NCBI RefSeq assembly: GCF_029168945.1
Contig: NC_083604.1
Coordinates: forward strand, 13,632,812 to 13,696,811
From: Cannabis sativa
Lineage: Eukaryota > Streptophyta > Magnoliopsida > Rosales > Cannabaceae
DNA length: 64,000 nucleotides
Direction of reading: 5' to 3'
Positions 38,201 through 49,582 of the stretch are shown piece after piece. Each line of letters begins with the position of its first letter. The stretch's first letter is position 1. The notes beneath the pieces were generated by a model. The model did no database searches. It was not told the DNA's origin and saw only the letters and a list, made by a program, of their open reading frames with translations. A program made the position numbers and the translations under genes.

Positions 38201-38567
38201 TCCATTTAAAAAGTATGAAAAATTGAAGAAAAAGGAAAAATCCGAAACTGTACGGACAGTTCTCATGATCGCGAAACTATCAAGATGTACCCCGATTTTG
38301 TCAAATCTTCAAAAAATCATAACTAATTCAAATAAAATCCAAATTGAGTTCTGTAAAAGGCTAACTTGCTTAATTTTTTCCATACTATCCAATAAAAATA
38401 ATTCCAGAAACGAAATCACAATTATTTTTCACGAAAATTTCACAAACATCAATCAATCATCAAATAACACTCAATACAACATGATACCATCCAAAGAACA
38501 TACAAACAATCGTTTTAAAGTCCAAATTTCTTGCAAGTAAATCAATTACCATGGCTCTGAGGCCAGT

Positions 38568-40477
38568 TGTTGGAAATTTATTTTACCAGGATCTTAGATC
38601 TACTCACAAGTATGTTTATTAACATCCTAAATACGAACTTTCTAAAACGATGAAATAAACACATATAAAGTTTAAGAAACCTTACATTGGGTGCAGCGGA
38701 CATAATGACTCCTTCCGTTCGTATATCTAGCCCTTGATTCCTTTCTCGTAGCAAAGAGCATTATCAATATCCGAACCCGGATCTCTTTCTCTCGAATCTT
38801 TGATGCCGAAACTCCCTTTGCCGATGATCTTTCTTCACGATCTTCCTCACTATGATTGAGGTATCACTTGATGTGTGTGGGCACTTTCATCGTAATCACT
38901 AAGGATTTCGAAAGTCTCAAGAGGGAAGAGAAGAAGTGACAGCTAAAGATAGGGAGAGAGAAGGCCTCGGTGTTTTTCTCTCGAAGGAAAAATAGAAAAT
39001 TTAAGTGTAAATTTCCCCGAAGCCTTCACTATCTATTTATAAAGCATTCCACTAGGTTGTGTTTGAATTATTTGGCATTAAAATAATGAAAAAATCAGTT
39101 TAAATTTCCTACAAAAGTGGCTGGCCCCTACACTTAGTGGATTGGGCTCGCTTTTTGCAATTTTGCAATTTTAACACCTTTTCGTATCTCGATTTTCTCA
39201 AAAATACCAATTTCCTAATTCAACCATTTAAATGCCAATTCTAACTATTTAATAACTATAAATAATTATTAAATAATATTGTCATTTATCATATTTATTA
39301 ATTGAACCATACAAAGTATCATAATTAACAAATATGCCCCTATAAACTCTTTCTTTACAAGTTCGCTCTTACTTAGTGAAAAATTCACAAATAGACATAG
39401 TCTAATTTGAGAATTATAATTGATTAATCAAACCAATTACATGAGTCTTACAAGCAATATTATCTCAACTAGTGGGGGGACCATGGGTCTATATAACCGA
39501 GCTTCCAATAAGTAGATCAAGAATTTAGCACTAAAATTCACTAACTTATTAATTCTTCGTTGAATCCACGCATAGAACTCGTAATTGCACTCTCAAGATA
39601 TAGAATGCTCTATATGTTCCACCATATAGACACATCATTAGTTATCCATTGTTATAATCCTAATGTGATCAATGATCCTCTATATGAATGATCTACACTG
39701 TAAAGGGATTAAATTACCGTTACACCCTACAATGTATTTATTCCTTAAAACACTTGACCCCGTATAAATGATATTTCAGCTAATGTGAAATGAGTACTCC
39801 ACCATTTATGTTCGTTTGGTCAAGCTCGAAGGAGATCATCCTTTGCTTACTATTCGCCAGATAGAAGCTATAGATTCCATGTTTATGCTAGCGCTCCCAC
39901 TCAATTGCACTACCGTGTTCCCAAAATGTACGTATCACCCTGACCTAAAAGTAGGCTTAACTAACAAATCAAAGAACACGAATAGCCTTTCAAGATTGAG
40001 CCTAATCATATCAGGATTAAGATCATTTGATCTAGGATCAACTTAGGCGATATTGACTTGAATAGATATTACGGTAAGTTTAATAAATCTAAGTCAAAGT
40101 TCAATATCTATTCCCCTTCCGATGCATACTCCATGCATCCAACCTGAGCTTTACTTTAACCAATGCTCTGGAAAGAACATAGTATTTCTCCAAATACAAG
40201 TAAACTCTTGTTGTAGATTATCATATCAGTAAAACCCTATGTCTGATAAATCTAGGAAACTTTATTCACATAGTCATGTTTACTTTCCAATGTGTTGACG
40301 ACACAATAAACAGGATCAAGTATGTGAAAAGGGTTTCAGATGAATTTATACATATGTACATATAATCATGAAATAAATCATGTGAACCATGCAACATTAA
40401 ATGTTATTTCTGATCTATATTAATAAACAAATCTGATTATATTGAAATGAGTTTTATTTAGGGCATAAAACCCAACA
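38568..40477 (-). repeat. 5' LTR of the 10.1 kb Copia-type element
   Basis: Runs TGTTGGAAATTT to AAACCCAACA. The primer binding site abuts its left end with a 2-nt gap. Confidence 0.92.
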
Positions 40478-40482
40478 AAATC

Positions 40483-41007
40483 ACCCTTCTTGCTGCCTCA
40501 AATGGCCGAAAAGAGAGAGAGAGTTTTCTTTGAGAAAATGTAATTTTTCTAAGTTTGGAAAAAAATGAAATAAAAGCCATATAATCCCATTTTATTCAGC
40601 CAACAATTAACAAATAAACATTTCATTTTCAATAATAATTCCACTAGAAGACAAAACACTAAGGGGGCAAAAAGACCATTTTGCCCCTCCTCCATAAAAT
40701 CACATAAATCATACTAAAGGGGTATTTTTGGGAAATTCTAAATTCCCGGCCAATCACGACATTCCCAATGTCTAAAACCCGTCCCCAAACTACTAACATA
40801 CTAAGTTGTGATTTCTACTGAGCCAAACGCCGAGTTCCAAAATACCGGGCACCGGAAATGCAAAATATGAAAACTACTGAATAACATAACCATGCATTTC
40901 TGAATTCCATAAATAACAGTATAATAAATTATTTAAATAGCTATAAATAATTTCATAAATAATCATAAACAACTGCTAATTTCCAAATTAACTAAGCGGG
41001 CTTTACA
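40483..41007 (-). repeat. Left LTR of the Gypsy element, inner part
   Basis: Continuation of the LTR after the Copia insertion, ending GGGCTTTACA. The last 123 bp recur at 43217-43339. Confidence 0.85.
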
Positions 41008-42589
41008 ACTATCCCCCCTTAAAAGGATTTCGTCCCCGAAATTTAACCTGAATAACTCTGGATATTGAGCTCTCATATCTGACTCTAGCTCCCATGTGGC
41101 TTCTTCCACCTTACTGTTTCTCCAGAGAACCTTGACCAATGCTATGGTCTTATTCCGAAGGACTTTATCCTTTCTATCCAGGATCTGCACTGGCTGTTCC
41201 TCATAGGTCATGTCTGGCTGTAGCTTAAGACTCTCATAACTGAGTATATGAGAAGGATCTGAAACGTATTTTCTCAACATCGAGACATGGAATACGTTGT
41301 GAACTGCTGATAAAGCTGGAGGCAATGCTAACCGATATGCCACTTGACCTATCTTCTCGAGAATCTCGAAAGGTCCTGTAAATCTAGGGCATAACTTGCC
41401 TCTTTTCCCGAAACGTTTAATCCCCTTCATCGGAGATACCCGTAAAAACACATGTTCCCCTACTTGGAACTCAACATCTCTGCGTTTCGGATCTGCGTAA
41501 CTCTTCTGTCTGCTCTGTGAGGCAAGCATTCTAGCTTTTATCTTCTCTATCGCCTCATTGGTCCGCTGAACTGACTCTGGACCTAGGTATTTCCTTTCCC
41601 CTGTCTCATCCCAGTGGATAGGGGATCTACATTTCCTACCGTACAACAGTTCATAGGGAGCCATCCCTATTGTACTCTGATAACTGTTGTTGTAAGAGAA
41701 TTCTATCAACGGTAGATACTTATTCCATGAGCCTTCAAAGTCCATAACACAGGCTCTCAACATGTCCTCCAATATTTGAATTGTCCTTTCGGACTAACCA
41801 TCTGTCTGAGGATGGAATGCTGTACTGAATTTTAGCTTTGTACCCATTGCCCGTTGCAAACTTTGCCAAAATTTGGAGGTAAACTTCGGATCCCTGTCCG
41901 AGACTATAGTCTTCGGTACCCCCATGAAGTCTTACTATCTCTCTGACGTATAGTTCTGCCAACTGATCCACTGAAAATGTTGTTCTAACCGGCAGAAAAT
42001 GAGCAAATTTCGTAAATCGATCCACCACTACCCAGATGGAATCAAATAAACCCGTGGTCCTAGGTAACCCGACCACAAAATCCATCGCAATATCCTCCCA
42101 TTTCCATTCTGGTAGGGTTAAAGGCTGCAACAACCCTGCTGGTCTCTGATGTTCAGCCTTAATCTGTTGACAAATGAGGCATCTCGATACGAATTCTACC
42201 AAATTCTTCTTCATACCGCTCCACCAGAAGTACGGTTTCAAATCTTGGTACATCTTGGTGGTGCCAGGATGCAGAGAATACGGGGTAGAATGAGCCTCTT
42301 CAAAGATCTCATTTCTAAGTTCCCCGCTGCTCGGAACACAAACCCTGGCTTTATGTAAAAGCATCCCACTGTCTGACACTGAAAAGTCCTTGGCTTGACC
42401 AGCCAACACCTCATCTCGGATCTTTACTAACTCCGGATCTGTCATCTGAGCGACTTTTACTCTTTCCAACAGATCAGATTGCAGTGTTAAGTTGTGAAGC
42501 TGACCTACCACAAACTCAATGCTGGATCTAACCATATCCTCTGCTAGCTGAGGTGAGATCTGAACCATACTAGCTACTTGCCCGGGACC
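41008..42589 (-). pseudogene. Gypsy chromovirus pol fragment: integrase and chromodomain
   Basis: Two overlapping minus-strand frames (42568-41735 and 41772-40963) encode the C-terminal part of a Ty3/Gypsy polyprotein. They cover the HHCC zinc finger (LHPGTTKMY ... CLICQQIK), the integrase core with IAMDFVVGLP and VVVDRFTKFAHF, a GPF/Y-like region (RFTGPFEILEKIG), and a C-terminal chromodomain-like stretch (LVKVLWRNSKVEEATWE). The last is typical of Tekay/Del chromoviruses, whose chromodomain is thought to guide insertion. One extra C in the run at 41918-41922 shifts the frame just before the second catalytic Asp. An in-frame TAG at 41794-41796 replaces the Gln expected there. Otherwise the sequence is well kept, so the decay is recent. 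RT and RNase H are missing because of the deletion at 42590. Confidence 0.92.
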
Positions 42590-43216
42590 CTTTTTGAGAA
42601 AATCAGATGCAGAAAAGATAAAACTGCAAAATTACAAAAAGTGAGGCCCAAATCCACTTGTATAGGGCCAGCCACTTTTGTAGGAAATTTAAACTGATTT
42701 TTTCATTATTTTAATGCCAAATAATTCAAACCTAACCCTAGTGGAATGCTATAAATAGATAGTGAAGGCTTCAGGAAATTTACACTAAAATTTTCTATTT
42801 TTCCTTCAGAGAAAAACTTGAGCCTTTCTCTCTCCCTATCTTTAGATGCCACTTCTTCTTTCTCTTCCCTCTTGAATTTTGAAATCCTTAGTGTATGAGT
42901 AGTGCCCACACACAGCAAGTGATACCTCAATCATAGTGAGGAAGATCGTGAAGAAAGACTTTCAGCAAGAAGGAGGTTTCCGCATCAAAGATTCAGAGAA
43001 AGAGATCCAGGTTCAGATATTGATAATGCTCTGCTACAGAAAGGAATCAAGGGCTAGATATCTGAACGGAAGGAGTCATTATATTCCGCTGCACCCAATG
43101 TAAGGTTTCCTAAACTTTATATGTGTTTATTTCATCGTTTTAGAAAGTTCATATTTAGGGTGTTAATCAACATACTTGTGAGTAGATCTAAGATCCTGGT
43201 AAAATAATTTCCAACA
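42590..43216 (+). mobile_element. Truncated Copia LTR (subfamily B) in the Gypsy right LTR
   Basis: About 627 bp matching the 3' third of the Copia LTRs, ending AATTTCCAACA at 43216. It lacks the LTR start. It fuses at about 42590 to Gypsy pol and at 43217 to the Gypsy LTR, so it marks an insertion followed by a deletion. Confidence 0.85.
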
Positions 43217-43339
43217 CATAACCATGCATTTCTGAATTCCATAAATAACAGTATAATAAATTATTTAAATAGCTATAAATAATTTCATAAATAATCATAA
43301 ACAACTGCTAATTTCCAAATTAACTAAGCGGGCTTTACA
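43217..43339 (-). repeat. Remnant of the right LTR of the Gypsy element
   Basis: 123 bp nearly identical to 40885-41007, ending GGGCTTTACA directly before the TSD CCGAT. Confidence 0.9.
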
Positions 43340-43344
43340 CCGAT

Positions 43345-44448
43345 ACTTCAAGCCCCTTAAATTCTTAAGGTTTTCAATTTCTTTCGACAGTCTGACCATT
43401 CCCTGAGCATCTACAACGATCTTCATCAATGGGTAAGTCTTAAAATCTCAATTTCTCATTATTTTCTTGAATATGTTATTGATGACTTTAAGTTTTTTCA
43501 AGCTTTTTGAAATCTTTAATTCTCACATTGTAATGTAGTCTTTTTTACATTATAATCCACTTTATAGCTTTATGATGCATAATGTATGACTTCTTGATAA
43601 AAAAGATTGGATTTTGAACTCCATTTGGATTCTTGGCTCTTCGAGTCACGAAGAACATGAAGAACATTGTTACAATTTTTGAAAATAGAACTTTTGATTC
43701 TCAGGAGCCTCTGGCCGGCACACAGGGTCTGTTCGTGACCCTTGCTGGTTCATGATTTTAGTTTACGACCCTAGCCGGTTCATTACTTTGAACCCCATAC
43801 TTGGTCGGTTCATGGTATGTGGTTTAGTGTCATTAGGTTGGCCGGTTTCTTGTCCATACTTAGTCTTTGTAAGGACTTTGTATGGCTTCTTGAGCCCATT
43901 CCACCCTTATCTAGTACTTGATTCCTTTAGGAACTCTGTATGGCATGTCTTAGGTAGAGTCTATCTCGACCAATTGGTGGCCTAAACTCAATGTTTGTTT
44001 AATTTTTTACACCTGAATCTTGTACTTTGTTGATTAATGGCTTTGTACATTAGGGTTGTCTAGCTAATACCCTTAAGTTTAGTTGACCCATGTCTTGTCT
44101 AAGTCTTTTCATTTTGTCCAGTTGTTCACCTTCCTCTACCTTTTTTACACAGATGAACTCGCGTGACCTTTGGGGAGTTGACAACCAGATTGAAGAAGAC
44201 TTACTCAGTCTTCTCTATGAAGACCATCATCTAGTCCAGACAACTACGAGCGAATAAGCGGTGAGTTCTATGGTCGGTTCATTGGAACTGAACTAGAGGT
44301 GGAGGAAGTTCCTCCCCAAGTCATGGAATCATATTGTCTGAGATGGTGTGCTTGACACGTTGTCCACTGGATGGGCAACTCTTACAGTTAGAAATCTTCC
44401 TACAGTTGAGGTTGTTGTTTCCGTCACCAGACACTCTGAGCCATATGT
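43345..44448 (+). other. Older repeat sequence interrupted by the Gypsy insertion (right part)
   Basis: Continues from 28699 across the insertion. A short + strand frame starts at 44155 (MNSRDLWGVDNQIEEDLLS) and soon meets stops at about 44257. It may be the start of a gypsy-type transposon ORF, but the family is not certain. Confidence 0.35.
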
Positions 44449-45200
44449 TGTTGGAAGTTATTTTATTAGGATCTATATTTACTAACATGCATATTTGATT
44501 ATAAATCTATAATCTAACATCCTAAATATGAATTCCCTAAAACAATGAAATAAATACAAAAAAAGTTGTAGAAAATATTACATTAATGGCAGCAAAATTA
44601 TATGAATCCTTCCGTTCAAATCTCTAACTCTTGATCCAATCTATTGCAGAGTAAGATCAAGATCTGAACCTGGATTCTCCTTCATTTGATAAAAATCTAC
44701 ACAATCTTCCACACTATCTTGAGTATTGCCTTGAATTGTGCGGGCAATTACTCAATTACTATAGGGTTCAAAAATTTTGAGAAGAAGAAGATGATGATGA
44801 TGAATTTGAATGATAGAAAGAGCTCTCTTTATTTTCTATTTGTCTGACAAAAATAGTCAAAATTAGTTTATGAAAATAAGAGTTATATTATTCTATTTAT
44901 AGGGTTGCTTTTAGGGTTAGGTTTTGAATTAAAATGAAATTAAAAAAAAAAAATTAGCTTTACTTGACCCATCATGGTCGAACCTTAGTAGGCGTAGTGG
45001 ATTTCAATTTTACCATTTTATTGAAACTTATCTTTTTTTCTTTTCACAAATTTCATCTTTTTATTCTAACTTTATAAATGTCAATTCTATCTATTTAATA
45101 ATTATAGTCAACTATCAAATAAAATTATCATTTAATTTATTTATTAATTGGACATTTTAAAGTTTCTTAATTAATAAACAAACTCTGAATTCTCTATTAA
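44449..45200 (-). mobile_element. Truncated, diverged LTR of the same Copia-type superfamily
   Basis: Begins TGTTGGAAGTTATTTTA and follows the Copia LTR order (TCCTTCCGTTCA, GATCTGAACCTGGAT, GGGTTAGGTTTTGAATT, TAAATGTCAATTCTA) for about 750 bp, then fades into AT-rich sequence. It is clearly more diverged than the other copies, so it is a third, older subfamily. The sequence CTCTGAGCCATA just left of it resembles the primer site next to the 38568 LTR. Confidence 0.7.
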
Positions 45201-46809
45201 TTTTTTTTTATTTTTTTATGCATTTTAAATTTTATTATTATTTTTATTTCTATTTAAATTTAAATTTTTATTCTTATATTTTTATTCTTACCAACTAAAT
45301 ACAATATTTAAATAATGAATGAGAAGTATTTCTAAAATGAAATTTGATATTAAGATGTATTTGAACAAGTGCCATATACAACTCAATAGACAAACAGTAG
45401 TAGTTGTATGTTGATCATATCATGCATTCCCATCAATTAAGGAATTTCATGAAAAATGGATTGAACGACTATGCCTACAAGAGACTGAGACTTTATTAAT
45501 GCCTAAATCACAAAAAGTAACAGGTATTGTAATTTGTAAATAAGTGTATAGTCAAAAGTACATAAATCTACTTTGTACCTACATTTGAATTTATTTGTTC
45601 GAAAGTATTAAAAATTATATTGGCAACAATTAATTGAAGCGCGCTGTATATATTTTTCACATATTTATTCCCCCAACAAGTTTATACCAAAACAGAATAT
45701 TGAAGCTATACAAAAAGTGGTAATTCGTGTTCACGTATTAATTATTGTGTGTCGTGTGAGAAGGTAGTAAATGCTAAACTGATCAAATTAATCACCTATT
45801 TAGTAATTATGTTCAAAACTAAAACTATATATACGACATGTTTAACCTGTTTTATATATTGGATCTAATTTAATTTGGGATGTTATTATTTTTTTGGAGT
45901 TAAGATATCAACTCAAAAATAATTTATTTTATTAGGTCTCCATACATATTTTATAGTACATTTTGATTTCGGGCCTCACGCAATTATTTAACAAATATTG
46001 TAGGGTAAGATAAAGTATATAGAGTTTCATCTTAAATTGGAAATGATTGAGTAGTTCATGTATCTTATATATAATAGAGAAATGCTAAAGGGTACCAGTG
46101 GTGTCTAGTACCTTCCTATGTGTCAATATCGTTATTGGTACAATTAAGTATCGGGTCCCATATAATTTAATATAATAGTTTTAAGGAGTATCGCTAGCCA
46201 ATCGCAACGCGTAAGTATAACAAATGACCTTTATCGAAAAATTTGTGGGTGTACATAGAGAAATTTGTGAATTTTTTAAAACTGGTCAAAGATCCTAACA
46301 CTAAAAACTAACATACATTAGTCGAAAAAGAGTCAAACGAAGGTTAAAAGTGAAGGCAACAAAAGCTTTTTAATAGTTTTAATACTATATTAAAATTTAG
46401 GATGAAAGTGAGTGTATTGTATGCATAAAATTACATCTTAAAATCAATTGAAAATGATAGAAATATATATATAGTATTATTTTTCTACACAATACCAATA
46501 TAGACTATTTCTAATCGAACCGCTAACCAATACGTAATAGATGCTAGATATATATAGAGGGGACTTATTAATAGCAATGCATGCACATCTCTGGCATAAC
46601 AAAACACACATATATAAAAATAATGATATATAACGCAACAATAAATTTGTTGATGGTTTAAACAATTGCTCAAAAGAAAGATGATGACACCATCATACCA
46701 GCTTCAAACTACGTAAAGATAACATAAGATATTATAAATTTATATAAATATATATATATATATATATATGTATATCTGGACCGGTACTAGACTGGACAAA
46801 CGAAGCTAG
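45201..46809. other. AT-rich region downstream of the ERF gene
   Basis: No gene found. Contains the putative 3' UTR of the ERF gene and an AT-repeat run at about 46745-46769. Confidence 0.5.
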
Positions 46810-48134
46810 CTAGCTGTCAAAGTCTTTGCGATGGTGATCTTCCGGCGGGAGCTGTTTTGGTTGGTGGTCGAACGAGGAGGAGGAAGAAGAAGTGGACAAA
46901 AATGATGATGATGAAGAAGAAGATGATGATGAGTAGTAGTAGGGAATAGGTGGTGGAGGATGAATTGGTTGATTAAAAAGGCTTGAAGAGTGGTAATCGA
47001 AATCAACATCATTGCTAGAAAGAAGTTGTGCATAGTGGTACAAGTCTCGCCCAAAAGCAGCTTCCGAAGATGGCGGCGGCGGCATTACTGAACCAGCTGC
47101 CTGATATTCATGATCATGTTGTGGTGGCGGCCGTACCACGTAAGCGTCGCCACTAAGATAAGCCGAATGGCTGTGTTGTTCTGGCTGGTGCTTGTTGATA
47201 TTGATCATGTTGTCATCATTACTATTATTTATATTGGTTTGAGTTTGAGAAACTCTTTCAGGGAAGTTAAGCTTAGCTTTGGTGCCTTTGAATTTGAGAG
47301 CTGCTTTGTCGTAAGCAAGGGCAGCGTCCTCAGCAGTGTCGAAAGTGCCCAGCCAAACTCTGGCTGCCTTTTTTGGATCTCGTATTTCCGCTGCCCATTT
47401 CCCCCACGGCCTTTGTCTCACTCCTCGGTAGTGTCTTCTCCTCACTGCATTTTCTGATCATCATCATCATATATGATTAATCATCAAATTAATTATCAAT
47501 CAAAAACATGATGATATATATAGTAATTAATTACTTTCAACAAGTATATATGAAGATAGGCTAATATGGGGCACTAATGTCTACATCACGTGTATGCAAT
47601 TCAACATAAAGTATATATAATATGTGGAATTTAATATCGAATGTGGTATATTTTAATTTAATATTATCAAAGCTAAAAAACAATAATTAATACTTGTGTT
47701 TTGGGCTAGCTATACCATAATGATATTGAAGGTCCTAGTAGTCGTACTATACTTGTTAAAGTTTATAATAAGAGATGCATGCATATTGCTTGTGCGCGCG
47801 CGCGCACGCACACCCCGCCTAATGTCTACTCACGAATGCATGCACTTACTCATTGATTGTAGAGGGAATATCATCATGAAGTGGGGTGTCGGCGCCCCCA
47901 TATAATAAGGTTAAGATATATATTAAATCAATAAGATCCATCCATCGAAGTGATATTTAATTAGCATACAACTTATCATTAATGCCTAACTCGGTCCCAA
48001 CTTTCCAATTAAAGAAAAAAAACACACATATATTGATTAATTAATTGTCTCTTCTGGGCCAGAGGGCCACAGATTCCTTGGCCCCCCTATAACCATCCAA
48101 TAATAAAAACTCAAACATTCTTCCAAGTACACAC

Positions 48135-48166
<32 letters not shown>

Positions 48167-49582
48167 GCCCAGGTAAGCATGCAGTTATATAGCTCTCTTT
48201 ATATAAATATATATATATATATAAATAACACATTATAAATATAGTTACTACTCTATAGCTAGGAATAACTCTTTGTTTGTCATACTCAGAATACATATAT
48301 ACTCGATCACAGCACATGAAGTTATTATAATGAAAAGAAACGTTGTGTGGAAAGAAGACATATAATCAAGCAAAGGGGAGGGGTCATTTTCAACATTGAA
48401 TATGTTAATATATTATTGATTGGAAATTAGGCAAGCGTGTACTTGTGTATATGTATATATATATATAGAGAAATATATATATATATATATATATAATATA
48501 CTGAAAGCAAAAGATAAGGCCAATAATATTTGTCAAAGTCGCAGAAAAGAGAAAGAAAGAAAGAAAGAAAGGATTGCAAGTTAGATGGAAACTCACGGAA
48601 GCTAAGTGAACCCTTTATTCTCTGAATTGATGTTGTGACTAGTTAAAAGTACAAACATATGTCTTAAAAATCTAGTAATTGGAAAAATGTTACATTCACA
48701 CCAATGTTTATCCATAAGATATTTATATATTTTTATGTCTTAAGATAGATATAAACGGTCCAAAACCAGTAGTGCAACCCCATAACATGTAAACACACAC
48801 AATCTTTGTTTTATCTCGAAAAAATTGGGGAAAAAACATTATTAGCTGTGAGAGTATCTAGTACTTTATATATAGATATTTACATATAAATATATATAGA
48901 GAGTATAGCTAACTAGAGAGAGAGGTCTTTACGGAAAGCCAATTATAGATACATTGAACTTGTCTAATAATAAGATATAATGTAAACACATGTGCAATAT
49001 AAACAAATTAACACATTGACCCCGCACACAAAGAGTGTTTCAAAATAAATGTATACTATATATTGGATTATTAAAGCTAATACTTCAATAATTTTCCATT
49101 AATTAAGAGATCAAGATTCATGAATAGTAGATCGATCCACATCATATATATTATATATCACTTATTAGTGAAAAATTAACATATGGTAACACTACAATCA
49201 TAGGTATTAGAGTATATATACTAGCTAGTTAATTACTATATGAAGTTTTGGTACCTTGAGGGGATAGTTGATGAGACGATTGGTCAGGTACTATTTCTTG
49301 TTTTACAACATCTGCAGATTGAGTTGTTGTTGTAGTAGTAGATTGCACCGAGTAATTATAAGGTTGGTGGGATGTGGTGTAATCAGAAAGGGCCATTGTG
49401 GATGATGATAATAAGTAATTATTATGTTCATCAGCTTCTTGTTGAGATGGCCAAGTACAAGAAGAGGGTTCGAAGTAATTAGCTGCAGCATCATATCCAT
49501 ACTCATACGACTCTTTTTCTTTCTCCTCTGATGCTTCTGAAGGAAGTGGCCGCTTCCCATGTCTCCGATCCACTTTTACTAT
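46810..49582 (-). CDS. AP2/ERF transcription factor, ERF group X (ABR1/RAP2.6L/ERF114-like), two exons
   Basis: Exon 2 is 47453-46810. Exon 1 ends at 49255, and the 1.8 kb intron has a GT donor and AG acceptor that keep the frame ([14 protein letters not shown]). The single AP2 domain (about residues 117-175) starts [19 protein letters not shown] and ends KAKLNFPE. It has the Ala and Asp typical of ERF-type DNA binding to GCC boxes. The N-terminal part carries [15 protein letters not shown] and an acidic QEIVPDQ stretch, as in ERF113/114/115-like proteins. The C-terminal part is rich in His, Pro and Ser, with runs of Ser encoded by a TCA/TCT-type repeat. The expected initiator (family proteins begin MVK- or MYGKRP-like, from memory) reads ATA at 49580-49582. 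No in-frame ATG lies upstream near the gene. A 323-residue product is inferred if that codon was ATG. The first in-frame ATG inside the exon is at about 49378. Confidence 0.85.
47454..49254 (-). other. Large intron of the ERF gene
   Basis: 1.8 kb, AT-rich. It holds TA-repeat runs near 48133-48158, 48200-48230 and 48445-48495, a GC dinucleotide run at 47792-47806 and GAAA repeats near 48545-48570. No nested gene is seen. Confidence 0.7.

Larger units (their letters stand above)
30393..40482 (-). mobile_element. 10.1 kb Copia-type LTR element, non-autonomous
   Basis: Left LTR 30398-32288 and right LTR 38568-40477 (about 1.9 kb each) flank a 6.3 kb interior, with the perfect TSD AAATC at 30393-30397 and 40478-40482. 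Next to the right LTR, read on minus, lies a tRNA-Met-like primer site TGGCCTCAGAGCCATGG (38549-38565). Next to the left LTR lies a purine tract, CAAGTGGGAG (about 32291-32300). The element therefore points left. The interior holds about 3 kb of very AT-rich leader (about 35460-38545), then about 3.1 kb with almost no open frames. The one protein trace is a GAG-pre-integrase-like LWHLYLVHN at about 34043-34234. That leaves under 1.8 kb for everything downstream, too little for integrase, RT and RNase H. It must depend on a partner for movement. Confidence 0.88.
28695..43344 (-). mobile_element. Ty3/Gypsy chromovirus (Tekay-like), interrupted and internally deleted
   Basis: The element spans 28700-43339 and is flanked by the perfect TSD CCGAT (28695-28699 and 43340-43344). 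Its ends are TGTAAAACCC on the left and GGGCTTTACA on the right. The left LTR is 28700-30397 plus 40483-41007, about 2.2 kb, split by a Copia element. The right LTR survives only as 43217-43339, which is near-identical to 40885-41007. Next to the left LTR a polypurine tract (AAGGGGGGAT on the minus strand, about 41009-41018) fixes the minus orientation. Only the 3' part of pol remains at 41008-42589. The rest of the right LTR, gag, protease and RT are gone. A Copia LTR piece at about 42590-43216 marks the deletion. Confidence 0.88.

Noticed and set aside
38130..38540. 136-codon plus-strand open frame in the Copia-type element
   Set aside because: It is antisense to the element, Lys/Asn/Ile-rich from AT-rich DNA, and the related leader at 61940-62340 carries stops in the same frame.
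43752..43985. 77-codon plus-strand open frame
   Set aside because: No family resemblance, and it lies in repeat sequence that appears to be a non-coding part of an older element.
46080..46300. Possible MITE with AATGCTAAAGGGTACC end
   Set aside because: No inverted partner end or target duplication could be found.
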